In this document: piece after piece, positions 28,510-41,005 of the stretch
Position numbering within the stretch: the stretch's first letter is position 1
Layout of the letters: each line of letters starts with the position of its first letter
Assembly: GCF_019038465.1 (NCBI RefSeq)
Contig: NZ_JAFKRH010000001.1
Location: forward strand, 31,064-95,063
DNA from: Synechococcus sp. CCY 0621
Lineage (GTDB): Bacteria; Cyanobacteriota; Cyanobacteriia; PCC-6307; Cyanobiaceae
Direction of reading: 5' to 3'
DNA length: 64,000 bases
Notes under the pieces: model-generated
Databases searched by the model: none
The model's input: the letters and a program-made list of their open reading frames with translations, nothing else
Told to the model about the DNA's origin: nothing
Position numbers and translations under genes: made by a program

Positions 28510-29092
28510 GGGTTCCGTTGATCCTTCTCCTCAGCTTGCGACTGAGCCCGAAGGCGGCAGCAACTCCGAGCCATGGAAGTGGGCCAGGGACGGCGTCCAT
28601 CCCGGGATCGGGGCGAGGGGGTGGTGTGAGCCATCCGGACAGGGACTCGGTGCCTGGGCCCGGAGCCGGACACTTTTCAGGATCGCCGTCCACTTCATAG
28701 CCTGGGCAATACAAAAGTGATCCAAACAGGGGCCATCCAGCTGGTGTCGGGGGAGGGGACGTGATCAGAAGTTGCCAACCATTGTTATGTCCATGGAACA
28801 AGGCCGGGGTCGTCAAAGTGGATCCATCGGCGGTGACGGACACATAGCCACAGTTCGGAAGAATGCATCGGGGCGCCTTCAGGTAGAAACCCTTGGCAGG
28901 CCCGAAGTTAATCTCAACTTCGCCCGGTGGAAACTTGGTAGTCACGCCGGCCTCTAGGCTGTGGAACGTGCCGACCACCCCATCAAAGACGAAGATCACA
29001 TCAAGGGGATAGGCTGCCTGCGGGGCCAGCAAAATTCCTGCAATCGCTCCGATGAAATAGGAAGAGAATTCACGAACTTCATTCCGCTTCAT
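28451..29092 (-). CDS. Secreted protein with a GPLP-type C-terminal sorting tail
   Basis: The 213-residue product starts at ATG 29092 with a strong GGGGGAG site about 10 bases upstream. An N-terminal hydrophobic signal 'YFIGAIAGILLAPQAAYPLD' is followed by a beta-rich domain with four Cys. Near residue 172 comes 'VPGPLPWLGVAAAFGLSRKL' with a following Arg cluster. That layout (Pro-rich motif, hydrophobic segment, basic end) is the PEP-CTERM-like sorting tail common in picocyanobacteria. About 22 residues follow the basic cluster and overlap yajQ antisense by 59 bases, which is unusual for a sorting tail. It is probably an exported surface protein of unknown role. Confidence 0.7.
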   Translation of the reverse strand: MKRNEVREFSSYFIGAIAGILLAPQAAYPLDVIFVFDGVVGTFHSLEAGVTTKFPPGEVEINFGPAKGFYLKAPRCILPNCGYVSVTADGSTLTTPALFHGHNNGWQLLITSPPPTPAGWPLFGSLLYCPGYEVDGDPEKCPAPGPGTESLSGWLTPPPRPDPGMDAVPGPLPWLGVAAAFGLSRKLRRRINGTLSGSSRTAAAPPDPQRAAA

Positions 29093-29298
29093 TTCGACTC
29101 TCCCCCCAGTCATCTACTCCAGCATTCTATGATGTGGGCGGACATGATATGCATTCCTCTGCATCTTAATGCCCGATGCAGATAGGCTGTGGAGGTGCAT
29201 CAGATGGTTTGGGGAAGTCGCGTGATCGGCCTTGTCCATGGTCCTGGCACGCTGCATGAACCGGGCCCTGCGTTGCCAAGCCCTCAGACTGAGACGGC

Positions 29299-30240
29299 AT
29301 GAGCGTGCCGAACCCCATGGCTTCCTCGCAGCGATCGGTGACCAGCGACTGGCCGGCCCTGCCCTATGGCGACTGGGCGGACACGGCCACCACCCTGCAT
29401 CTGTGGACCCAGATCGTGGGCAAGATCCGCCTGGTGCAAACGCCCTGGACGAACCATTCCTGGCACGTTCCTCTCTATCTCACGGCCCGGGGACTCACCA
29501 CCTCACCGATTCCCTGCAACGCCAGGCTGTTCGAGCTGATGTTCGATTTCCTCGATCATCAGCTGGTGATCCAGTCCAGTGATGGGGGCTTCCGGCAGGT
29601 GGCCCTCAAGCCCCGCAGCGTGGCCGACTTCCACGGCGCCGTGTTCAGTGCTCTCCATGAGCTCGGACTTGAGGTGTCCATCCACACCACCCCCAGCGAA
29701 ATCGCCGACGCGATTCCCTTCGAGCAGGACACGGTTCACCACCAGTACGACCCGGAGGCCGCCCAGCGCTTCTGGCGGGCCCTGCTCCAGGCGGATCGGG
29801 TGTTCAAGGCATTCCGGGCCCGGTACCTGGGCAAGTGCAGCCCGGTTCATTTCTTCTGGGGCAGTTTCGATCTGGCGGTGACCCGTTTCTCCGGACGGCC
29901 GGCGCCGCCCCATCCCGGCGGCATCCCCAACTTCCCCGACTGGGTGGCGCGGGAGGCCTATTCCCATGAAGTGAGCAGCGCCGGCTTCTGGCCCGGCGGC
30001 GGCGACATCGCCTATCCGGCCTTCTATTCCTATTCCTACCCAGCGCCGGCCGGCTTCGCCGCTGCCGCCGTCAGGCCGGATGGGGCCATCTGGGATCCGG
30101 CCCTGGGGGAATTCCTGCTCCCCTACGAGCTGGTGCGGACCGCCGCCTCGCCCGATGCGCTGCTGCTCGACTTTCTGCAGAGCACCTATGAGGCCGCCGC
30201 CGACGGCGCTGGATGGGAGCGGAGCGCGCTGGAGCGCTAG
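29299..30240 (+). CDS. DUF5996 family protein
   Basis: A 313-residue product with the DUF5996 pattern: 'WPALPYGDWADTATTLHLWT', 'QIVGKIRLVQTPWTNHSWHV', 'LYLTARGLTTSPIP', 'FDFLDHQLVIQSSDG' and 'CSPVHFFWGSFDLAVTRFSG', followed by 'SHEVSSAGFWPGG'. The conserved His, Trp and Tyr residues suggest an enzyme active site, but no reaction is known. The stop overlaps by a few bases the end of the dead VapC gene on the other strand. Confidence 0.88.
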   Translation: MSVPNPMASSQRSVTSDWPALPYGDWADTATTLHLWTQIVGKIRLVQTPWTNHSWHVPLYLTARGLTTSPIPCNARLFELMFDFLDHQLVIQSSDGGFRQVALKPRSVADFHGAVFSALHELGLEVSIHTTPSEIADAIPFEQDTVHHQYDPEAAQRFWRALLQADRVFKAFRARYLGKCSPVHFFWGSFDLAVTRFSGRPAPPHPGGIPNFPDWVAREAYSHEVSSAGFWPGGGDIAYPAFYSYSYPAPAGFAAAAVRPDGAIWDPALGEFLLPYELVRTAASPDALLLDFLQSTYEAAADGAGWERSALER

Positions 30241-30673
30241 TTCACGGCTTGCACGTGATCCCCATAGGCGGCCAGCTGCCGATCGGCGCTCCATAACCGC
30301 AGCGCCTCCTGTTGCGCCTGCACCACCAGCAGGCGATCGAAGACGAAGTCTTCCGCGCAGCGGTGGGGACCACGGTGGATCCAGGGGAGTTGCTGAACGG
30401 CCAGGGCAGGCTCGGCCCGGATCGGCAGCTCTTGGCATCCTTGCCCGAGCAGGCCGAGCCGCAGGGCAGCGGCATCCACCTGGAAGTCCGCCCGTCCAAG
30501 GGACGCCTTGATCGCCACCTCTCAGAGGCTCACGACGCTCAGCGTCAGCGGCTGCAACGGGTCTGCCAGATGACCGCCACGACAGCCGACAGCCGCTCGG
30601 GCTCCACGGCCCGCCAGAGCAGCAGCTGGGTGTCGAGCAGAAGCGGCTGGCGCTGTTCAGTGGAACTGGCCAC
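30237..30673 (-). pseudogene. Broken VapC-type PIN toxin gene
   Basis: On the minus strand the gene opens with the first PIN strand ('QPLLLDTQLLLWRAVEPERL', catalytic Asp at 30632-30634). It changes frame somewhere between about 30545 and 30600. The continuation reads 'PLTLSVVSL', then a TGA (30522-30524) where relatives have Trp, then 'EVAIKASLGRADFQVDAAAL'. It ends with 'FVFDRLLVVQAQQEALRLWS', which keeps the late PIN helix and its Asp. One frameshift plus one nonsense change make it non-functional. The antitoxin gene directly upstream is also broken. Confidence 0.8.
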
Positions 30674-30677
30674 CAGC

Positions 30678-30863
30678 TCAGCCAAACATCGCATCGGCGG
30701 AGCCCCGCAGGAAGCCGCCACGGCGGGGATCGGTGCTGGAGACCACCAGCACCAGGCGAACCAGCGGTTTTCCTGCCTTGGCGATCACCACCTCCTCGCC
30801 CTGCAGCGCCTGGCTCACATAGCGCTAGAGGTGGGTTTTGGCGTCATGGAGGTTCACCTGCAT
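30678..30863 (-). pseudogene. Broken Phd-type antitoxin gene
   Basis: Minus-strand translation from the ATG at 30863 gives 'MQVNLHDAKTHL', then TAG at codon 13, then 'RYVSQALQGEEVVIAKAGKP' and 'LVRLVLVVSSTDPRR' to a normal stop. Intact relatives have Ser where the TAG stands (a TCG-to-TAG type change). Apart from that codon the frame is complete, so the lesion is recent or the protein is reinitiated. Its stop lies 4 bases before the first codon of the broken toxin gene, the usual Phd/VapC order. Confidence 0.8.
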
Positions 30864-31057
30864 GGACGGATCCAGAGGTTGACTCAGCTTGGTTTGATTG
30901 CGTCTAAGTCCTGGAGCTGGCCAGCGGGACAGTGCGTCATTGACGCGTGGAGCCCCAAGACCTTGGGGAATCCGACGGGGGTAGTGGTAAGGTTGCCGGC
31001 CGCACAAAAATTTCTGTCCGGTTTCGCGCCGGACATGGCTTCCGCCAGGACCTAGCA

Positions 31058-31975
31058 ATGGAAAAACTCACGGCCGAAGGGCTTGAGGTCGTCAACGACC
31101 TGGCCCAGCGGTATGGCTTCAGCCAGGACGCCGTGCTGCACATGACCTTCGCCCTGCTCAAGGGTCGTGGCGGCATGGCCCAGTTCAACCACCCGGAATT
31201 CGCGGGCTCCGGCCAGTGGATGAACGGCGGGATGATGATGCTCGGCGACATGTTCAACCATGGGCTCAAGGCCCGGGTCGATGGGGTCTGCCGGGAGCTC
31301 GCCGCCGCGATCGCCAGCCAGCCCGAGCTGTTTCCGCGGGGCAGCTTTCAGTCGCAGAGCCAGAGCGGCGGCGCTCAGCAGGTGATGGTGGGCGGCGCCG
31401 GACTGCAGCACCAGGCCAGCGTTGGCGGCCAGCAGATGCAGGTGAGCGGTGGTATGGCCCCGATGCGGCCGATGAGCTTCGGCTCCGCCCCCCTGTTCAC
31501 CCCCGACCCCCGCGATACCTGGTGGCCCGCTGAACTGGGAACCCCCAGCTCCAGCGGCGCCCAGAACGAAGTGCGCTACGCCTACTTCCCGGCTGCCGGG
31601 CGGCTGGCGGTGGAGGTCAACGGCCAGGTCAGCGTTTACGACACCAGTGGCCACCAGATCGCCGGCATCTCCTCCCAGCAACAGTCTTCCGGCGGCGGGC
31701 TGGTGTTCAGCACAGGAGAAGGCAGCATCAGCCTGGCGCATCTCGCGGCGGTGGGTGCTCCAGCGGCGGCGGAGGCCCCCTCGAGGCCCCCTGCGGCGGC
31801 GCCTCCAGAACCCGCTCCACCGGCAGCCGCTCCGGCCAGGCCCGAACCCGCTGCCACCGAGCCCGCCACCGACGTGTTCGCCACCCTCGAGCGCCTCGGG
31901 GAGCTCATGCAGAAAGGCATCCTCACCGAGGAGGAATTCGCCGCCAAGAAGGCCGAGCTGCTCAGCCGCCTCTGA
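31058..31975 (+). CDS. SHOCT-domain protein
   Basis: A 305-residue protein. Residues 1-90 are a helical domain ('EGLEVVNDLAQRYGFSQDAV', 'HMTFALLKGRGGMAQFNHPE'). A Gln/Gly/Met-rich linker follows, then a beta segment ('NEVRYAYFPAAGRLAVEVNG') near residue 170 and a long Pro/Ala-rich spacer. The last 35 residues form a SHOCT domain ('LERLGELMQKGILTEEEFAA'), a short helical pair found at the ends of many bacterial proteins. ATG 31058 has AGGA nine bases upstream. It ends 5 bases before the 5-oxoprolinase start, so the genes may be co-transcribed. The function is unknown. Confidence 0.8.
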   Translation: MEKLTAEGLEVVNDLAQRYGFSQDAVLHMTFALLKGRGGMAQFNHPEFAGSGQWMNGGMMMLGDMFNHGLKARVDGVCRELAAAIASQPELFPRGSFQSQSQSGGAQQVMVGGAGLQHQASVGGQQMQVSGGMAPMRPMSFGSAPLFTPDPRDTWWPAELGTPSSSGAQNEVRYAYFPAAGRLAVEVNGQVSVYDTSGHQIAGISSQQQSSGGGLVFSTGEGSISLAHLAAVGAPAAAEAPSRPPAAAPPEPAPPAAAPARPEPAATEPATDVFATLERLGELMQKGILTEEEFAAKKAELLSRL

Positions 31976-31980
31976 CGCCT

Positions 31981-35753
<3,773 letters not shown>

Positions 35754-35757
<4 letters not shown>

Positions 35758-37583
35758 GCAACGGGCGCCGGGGGGCCATCGGGGTGGCGCTGGTTGTGCT
35801 GGCCGCACCGGCGGCATTCGCCCAGCCTCCTGGGGCCCTTCAGCCCGCCGGCGCCCTGGGCAGCAACGTGCTGCAGGAGGGGGAGCAGCGCTTCCGGCCC
35901 CTCTGGTCGGCGAAGGGCATCGTCGCGGCCCAGGAGCCGCTGGCGGCGGCGGCCGGGGCGGCCACCCTGCGGGCGGGGGGCAACGCGGTGGACGGGGCCG
36001 TGGCCACCGCCTTCGCCCTGGCCGTCACCCTGCCCCAGGCGGGCAACCTGGGCGGCGGCGGCTTCCTTCTGCTTTGGTTGCCGGGGCCGTCGCCGGCAGC
36101 GGCGCGGGGCTGCCTGGCCGCCACGGTTCCCGGTGGTGCCGCCGGTGAGGGTCCGGAACGGCGCCTCGGCGGCGGCACGGCGGTGACGGTGAATTTCCGC
36201 GAAACCGCCCCCCAGGCCGCCCGACCCGAGATGTTCCTGGGCGCCGATGGCCAGGTCGACCGCGCCCGCGCCACCCGCAGCCTGCTCAGCACCGCCGTGC
36301 CTGGCACGGTCGCCGGCCTCACCCTGGCCCAGCGCTGCTACGGCCGTCTGCCCCTGGCCCAGGTGATGGCGCCGGCGATCACCCTTGCGGAACGGGGTTT
36401 CCCGGTGAGCAAGGACCTGAGCGATTCGTTGACCGCCTCAGCGCCCCTGCTGCGGGCCGACCCTGCCTCCCGCCGCCTCTTCCTGCCGCCTCCCACCCCG
36501 GGCACGCGGCTGCGCCAGCCGGAACTGGCGGCCACCCTGCGGCGCATCGCCGCCCAGGGAGAGCAGGGCTTCTATCGGGGGCCGGTGGCCGACGCCCTGG
36601 TGGCCGCCATGGAGCGGGGGGGCGGCCTCATCCGCCACGGCGATCTGCGCGCCTACCGCGCCCGGCTGGTGGCGCCCCTGCAGGGCCGCTTCCGCGGCCA
36701 TCCGCTGCTCACCATGGCGCCGCCTGGCGGTGGTCTCACCCTGCTGCAGCTGCTGGCCATCCTCGAGCCCTTCGACTTGGCCGGCAGTGGCCTCAACGCC
36801 GCTGCCACCGTGCACGTGATGGCGGAGGCGATGAACCTGGCCTACCGCGACCGCAATGCCCTGCTCGGCGACCCCGACCAGGTGCCGGTGCCGGTGGAAC
36901 GGCTGCTGTCGCCAGCCCACCTCGATGGCCTGCGCCGCCGCATCAATCCGCAGCGCCACACCCCGGCCCCGGCGCTGGAGGCGGCCTCCGCCCGTGAAGG
37001 CACCAACACCACCCACCTCTCGGTGGCCGACCGGCAGGGCGGCCTGGCGGCCCTCACCACCACCCTCAACTTCCCCTACGGCAACGGCATCAGCGTGCCA
37101 GGAATGGGCTTCCTGCTCAACAACGAGATGGACGATTTCACCGCCAGAGCGGGCAGCGCCAACGCCTTCGGCCTGCGCCAGGGGGAAGCCAACGCCATCG
37201 CCCCGGGCCGGCGGCCCCTCAGTTCGATGGCTCCCACCCTGGTGTTCCGCCCCGATGGCCGCCCCTGGCTCGCCACGGGCAGCCCCGGCGGCAGTCGCAT
37301 CATCACCACCGTGCTGCAGGTGCTGCTCAACCGGGTGGTGCATGGCCTCAACCTGGCCAGCGCCGTGGCCTCGCCCCGGATCCACAGCCAGCTGTGGCCC
37401 GACCGGATCGATGCGGAGCAGGGCCTCAGCCCCGACACCCGCCGCCTGCTGGAGGCCATGGGCCACAGCGTCCGCCAGGCCCCGGCCATGGGGGCGGCCA
37501 ACAGCGTCGAGGTGCTGGTGGGGGGCGGCAGTCTGGGGACGGTGGATCCGCGCCGGGCCGAGGGCCTGGCCGTGGCCGAGTGA
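35754..37583 (+). CDS. ggt: Gamma-glutamyltransferase
   Basis: The 609-residue precursor has an N-terminal signal sequence ('GVALVVLAAPAAFA') and should act in the periplasm on glutathione and related gamma-glutamyl compounds. Family landmarks are 'GNAVDGAVATAFALAVTLPQ', 'GNLGGGGFLLLW', 'APPGGGLTLLQLLAI' and the autoprocessing site 'GTNTTHLSVAD', where Thr 419 becomes the catalytic N-terminus of the small subunit. 'SSMAPTLVF' and 'GSPGGSRIITTVLQVLLN' (oxyanion Gly-Gly) follow. No key residue is missing. It is translationally coupled to 5-oxoprolinase by a 4-base overlap. Confidence 0.93.
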
Positions 37584-37586
37584 GGC

Positions 37587-38117
37587 TCAGCCCTGAGGCG
37601 CGACGGGGGCTTGTGGCGGGGCGGCGGTGATCAGGTTGAAGGCGGAGAAGGCCAGGCCGAAACCGAACAGGGTGCCGATGGCCCAGATGCTGTCGGAGGG
37701 CCACTCGGCGATCAGCATCCCCCCCAGCACAACGGTGACAATGCCGTCGAGCAGCACCAGGCCCCTGGCCGGCCCTGTGCCGGCGGCGGCGCCCGCCAGC
37801 TCCATCACCCCCTCGACGGCCAGCAGGACGCCGATGAACAGGGTCAGGCTCACGGTGCTGGCCACCGGGAAGGCCACCAGGCCGATGCCGCCCACCACAT
37901 ACAGCACCCCGGAGATGGCGCGGAACACCTTGCTGCGGGTGTCATCGGCCGAGGTGAGCCGCAGCAGCTGAGAGGCACCCGCCGCCACCGCCACCCCACC
38001 GAGGGCGATGGTGAGCAGGGTGGCCGAGACGAAGGGAAGTGCCAGACAGAGGACGGCCGCCACGAGCAGCAGGCCGGCGGTGACCCAGCGCACGGTGGGG
38101 GAAGCGGGGACGGACAA
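37587..38117 (-). CDS. HdeD/DUF308-family membrane protein
   Basis: A 176-residue product with six hydrophobic helices in three hairpins, starting 'VRWVTAGLLLVAAVLCLALP'. It has the repeated short 'G(V/G)(L/I)' turns of HdeD-type proteins: 'AISGVLYVVGGIGLVAFPVA', 'LLAVEGVMELAGA' and 'LLDGIVTVVLGGMLIAEWP'. HdeD is linked to acid resistance in enterobacteria, but the role of the cyanobacterial relatives is unknown. The stop is 3 bases from the convergent ggt stop. Confidence 0.85.
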   Translation of the reverse strand: MSVPASPTVRWVTAGLLLVAAVLCLALPFVSATLLTIALGGVAVAAGASQLLRLTSADDTRSKVFRAISGVLYVVGGIGLVAFPVASTVSLTLFIGVLLAVEGVMELAGAAAGTGPARGLVLLDGIVTVVLGGMLIAEWPSDSIWAIGTLFGFGLAFSAFNLITAAPPQAPVAPQG

Positions 38118-38173
38118 GGGCTTGGGGAGGCTGGTGGGAGGCTAGGCCGCTTTCCCCGGGCCGACCGCCGGGC

Positions 38174-38560
38174 TCAGCGGGAGCGCGGCGGGCCGTTGTA
38201 GAGGATCGCCACCACCCGCCGGCCGTCCGGGGCGATCTGGATCTCGGTTTCCGTCGTGGCCGGCAGCCCCTTGGCCTCCCAGCCGGGGGGGCCTCCGTGG
38301 AAGCGGTAGACAAAGCCGTCGGCGTCGCTGCGCACCAGGCAGGGGTTGCTGGCCGCTGAGGTGGTGAACATGCAGTTGGCCGGGGTGTACACCGTCAGCC
38401 CGCCGTTGCTGAGCACGGCCGCGTTGCGGGCCAGGTTGAGGGCCCGGACTTCGTTGAAGGGGATCCCCTGGGCCAGGGCCGGGGCCAGGGGGGCCACCGC
38501 CAGCAGGAGCCCCGCGGCGGCGGGCAGCAGGCGGGAGGCGGGCCGGAAGCGGAAGGCCAT
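38174..38560 (-). CDS. Secreted hypothetical protein
   Basis: A 128-residue product starting at ATG 38560 with a clear signal peptide ('RLLPAAAGLLLAVAPLAPALAQ'). The mature part has two Cys that may pair ('NCMFTTSAASNPCLVR') and a beta-strand pattern ('GFVYRFHGGPPGWEAKG', 'EIQIAPDGRRVVAILYNG'). The sequence AGGATC lies about 6 bases before the start. The family is not recognised. Its start is divergent from the K+ channel gene. Confidence 0.7.
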   Translation of the reverse strand: MAFRFRPASRLLPAAAGLLLAVAPLAPALAQGIPFNEVRALNLARNAAVLSNGGLTVYTPANCMFTTSAASNPCLVRSDADGFVYRFHGGPPGWEAKGLPATTETEIQIAPDGRRVVAILYNGPPRSR

Positions 38561-38672
38561 GGAGATCCTCGCGGGTGTTTCCAGTATCCATCGGCTGAAC
38601 GGACCCGCGTCCGGTGGCCGCTGGCCTCCGCAGAGGTTCGACCTACGTTGTCGGTTCCGATCCCTCGCCCCC

Positions 38673-39440
38673 GTGATCCGACCTCCGGCAGCCCCCGCCA
38701 CGCCGGAAGGTCTGCTGCGGCGACGGCACCGCTTCTACCGTCGGCTGCTGTTTCTGTGCCTGCTGGTGATGCTGAGCCTGGCGTTTCCCGAGACGCTGCG
38801 CCTGGCCGGATCGGTGGGCTACTTCCTGATCACGCTCCTCACCACCGTCGAGCTGGGCGGCTTCCTCGCCGGCTCGGTGGCCCGTGACTGGGGTGACCGT
38901 CTGTACCTGGTGCTGGGAGGCGCCAACCTCGTCGCCCAGCTGTACTGGCTGCTGACCCCCGAGTCGCGGCGCCTGTCCGGGGTGCCCCTGCTGCTGATCA
39001 CCACCCTGTTCATCGGCTGGAGCCTGGTGCGGCTGGTGCGGACCCTGGGCCGGGAGCCCCGGGCCACCCGGCCGGTGGTGGTCGGGGCGGTGGCCGGCTA
39101 TCTCCTGCTTGGACTCAGTGGTGGCCTGGTGCTGAGCGCGCTGGAAACGATCCAGCCCGGCAGCTTCCTGGCCAACACCGCCGATGGCCAGGCCGCCATC
39201 GTTCGCTCCCATTCCGGGGTGGCTGCCCACAGTGTCTGGGAGCTGGATTTCGCCCGCATCAATTACTTCGCCTTCGTCAGCCTCACCACCACCGGCTATG
39301 GCGACATCACCCCGGCCCTGCCGCCGGCGCGGATGGCCAGCGTGGTGCTGGGGATCGCCGGGCCGCTCTACATCGCCGTGATTCTGGGGGTGCTGATCAG
39401 CCGATTCGCGGCCCCGGAGGAGGGTGACTCCGGCGACTGA
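38673..39440 (+). CDS. Two-pore-helix type potassium channel family protein
   Basis: A 255-residue membrane protein. About four helices precede an Ion_trans_2 pore: 'INYFAFVSLTTTGYGDITPA' contains the selectivity filter TTGYGD. The helix 'MASVVLGIAGPLYIAVILGV' follows. There is no RCK/TrkA_N domain. The GTG start at 38673 leaves a short cytoplasmic N-terminus; in-frame sequence extends upstream but overlaps the divergent gene. The last 73 bases overlap the end of the NADH dehydrogenase gene on the other strand. Confidence 0.85.
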   Translation: MIRPPAAPATPEGLLRRRHRFYRRLLFLCLLVMLSLAFPETLRLAGSVGYFLITLLTTVELGGFLAGSVARDWGDRLYLVLGGANLVAQLYWLLTPESRRLSGVPLLLITTLFIGWSLVRLVRTLGREPRATRPVVVGAVAGYLLLGLSGGLVLSALETIQPGSFLANTADGQAAIVRSHSGVAAHSVWELDFARINYFAFVSLTTTGYGDITPALPPARMASVVLGIAGPLYIAVILGVLISRFAAPEEGDSGD

Positions 39441-40852
39441 GACGCGCCATCCGGCGTCAGGGCCCGCTCAAGGCCCACATCCACCCCGAGGTGCTGATCG
39501 GGACGGCCGGTGATCAGCAGCGCCGTGCGCTGGCGGGTGGCGATCTGCCACATCCATTTGCTGAACAGGGCGATGCGGTTCTCGGTGTCGGGGATGAAGG
39601 CCAGATGGGCCAGGGCCCACAGAATCCAGCCCGCCAGCCCACTCACATGCAGCCCGCGCAGATCGGCCACCGCGTACCAGGGGCCGATCACGGCCATGCT
39701 GCCGAGATCGAACCAGCGGAAGGGCTCGCTGCGGCGGCCTTCGAGGCCCGCCAGGATGTCTCGCGCCACCCAGCCGCCCATCTGCACCGCCGGCCCCGCC
39801 ATGCCCGGCAGCACCCGGCCGTCACCGGTGTGGGCGTAATGGCAGAGATCGCCCACCGCCCGGATCTCCGGGTGCCCCGGCAGCGAGAAGTCGGCCTCCA
39901 CCTGCAGCCGGCCGCCCCGGTCGACGGGGGCGCCGGTGCGTTCCGCCAGCAGCCGGCCCAGGCGGGAGGCCCGCACCCCGGCGGTCCAGCAGATCGTGGC
40001 GGCCTCCAGGTCGCCGAGGCCATCGCCGCCGGCGTCCGCCGCGCCAGCGACAGCCTCCGGGGGGCGCTTGAGGATCACCCGGCCCGGCTCGATCGCCGCC
40101 ACCAGCGTGTTCAGGCGCAGCTCGACGCCGGCCCGCTCCAAATAGGCTGCGGCATCCAGAGACAGGTTGGCGGCCATCGCGGGCAGCACCCGGTCGACCG
40201 CATCCAGCAGGACCACCCGGCACTGGTCGCGATCGAGCTGCTTGAAGTCCCGGGCCACAGCGCGGTGCATCAGCTCGATCAGGGAGCCGGCCAGTTCACA
40301 CCCCGCCGGACCGGCCCCCACCACCACCACCGATTGCAGGAAGCGGCGCCGCTCGGGGTCCCGGGTCTGCTCGGCTTCTTCGAGGGCCATCAGCAGCCGG
40401 CGGCGGATCTCATCGGCGTGCTCGAGGATCTTCATCGGCGGCGCCAGGGGCCGCCATTCCTCGTGGCCGAAGTAGGTGCTGCCCGAACCGCTGGCCAGGA
40501 TCAGGTGGTCATAGGCGTAGCGGTGGTCGTTGAACACCACCTCCCTGGCCTCGGTGTCGATGTCGACCACCTCGCCCAGCAGGATCTGGATGTTCGCGGC
40601 CTCGCCCACCATCTGGCGCAGGGGCGAGGCCACATCCGCCTCCGAAACGAGTCCGGAGGCCACCTGGTAGAGCAGGGGCTGGAAGAGGTTGAAGTTGCGC
40701 TTGTCGATCAGGGTGACGCGCACCGACTGGCCTGCCAGGGCGTTGCAGGCCTTGAGCCCGGCGAAGCCCCCGCCGACGATGACCACGTGGGGCCAGTCGC
40801 GCATGGCCTCCAGGGGCGGATCCAGCTCGAGGAAAAAGCGTTCCGGGGCCAT
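39368..40852 (-). CDS. Type II NADH dehydrogenase-like FAD oxidoreductase
   Basis: A 494-residue flavoprotein with 'HVVIVGGGFAGLKACNALAG' (FAD site), 'LIDKRNFNLFQPLLYQVASG' (the NDH-2 quinone-site signature), 'VVVVGAGPAGCELAGSLIEL' (NADH site) and 'ICWTAGVRASRLGRLLAE'. 'IRAVGDLCHY' (second FAD contact) follows, and near the C-terminus 'WILWALAHLAFI', an amphipathic membrane-binding segment. It should pass electrons from NAD(P)H to plastoquinone without pumping protons. The C-terminal 25 residues are low-complexity and overlap the K+ channel gene. Confidence 0.88.
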   Translation of the reverse strand: MAPERFFLELDPPLEAMRDWPHVVIVGGGFAGLKACNALAGQSVRVTLIDKRNFNLFQPLLYQVASGLVSEADVASPLRQMVGEAANIQILLGEVVDIDTEAREVVFNDHRYAYDHLILASGSGSTYFGHEEWRPLAPPMKILEHADEIRRRLLMALEEAEQTRDPERRRFLQSVVVVGAGPAGCELAGSLIELMHRAVARDFKQLDRDQCRVVLLDAVDRVLPAMAANLSLDAAAYLERAGVELRLNTLVAAIEPGRVILKRPPEAVAGAADAGGDGLGDLEAATICWTAGVRASRLGRLLAERTGAPVDRGGRLQVEADFSLPGHPEIRAVGDLCHYAHTGDGRVLPGMAGPAVQMGGWVARDILAGLEGRRSEPFRWFDLGSMAVIGPWYAVADLRGLHVSGLAGWILWALAHLAFIPDTENRIALFSKWMWQIATRQRTALLITGRPDQHLGVDVGLERALTPDGASQSPESPSSGAANRLISTPRITAM

Positions 40853-40958
40853 CGCTCCACATCCTCACAGCAAGAACGTAGGCAGCCCGCCATGCCGGGG
40901 CGGTAGTGAAGGACGCGGTTTGCGTTGAAGCGCGGACGCACTCCCAGCGGCTGCTAAC

Positions 40959-40975
40959 TTGATAATGATTCCCAA
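40959..40975 (+). promoter_or_regulatory. Zur-like operator
   Basis: TTGATAAT-G-ATTCCCAA is an imperfect dyad (6 of 8 positions symmetric) close to the TGATAATnATTATCA-type box bound by cyanobacterial Zur. It lies 31-47 bases before the start of the COG0523 GTPase gene, in the only AT-rich patch of this intergenic region. The gene content downstream (zinc chaperone-type GTPase, ZnuA) supports zinc control. Binding has not been shown. Confidence 0.6.
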
Positions 40976-41005
40976 ACCCGGCCCGGCAGCGCCAGGCCCC
41001 TGCCT

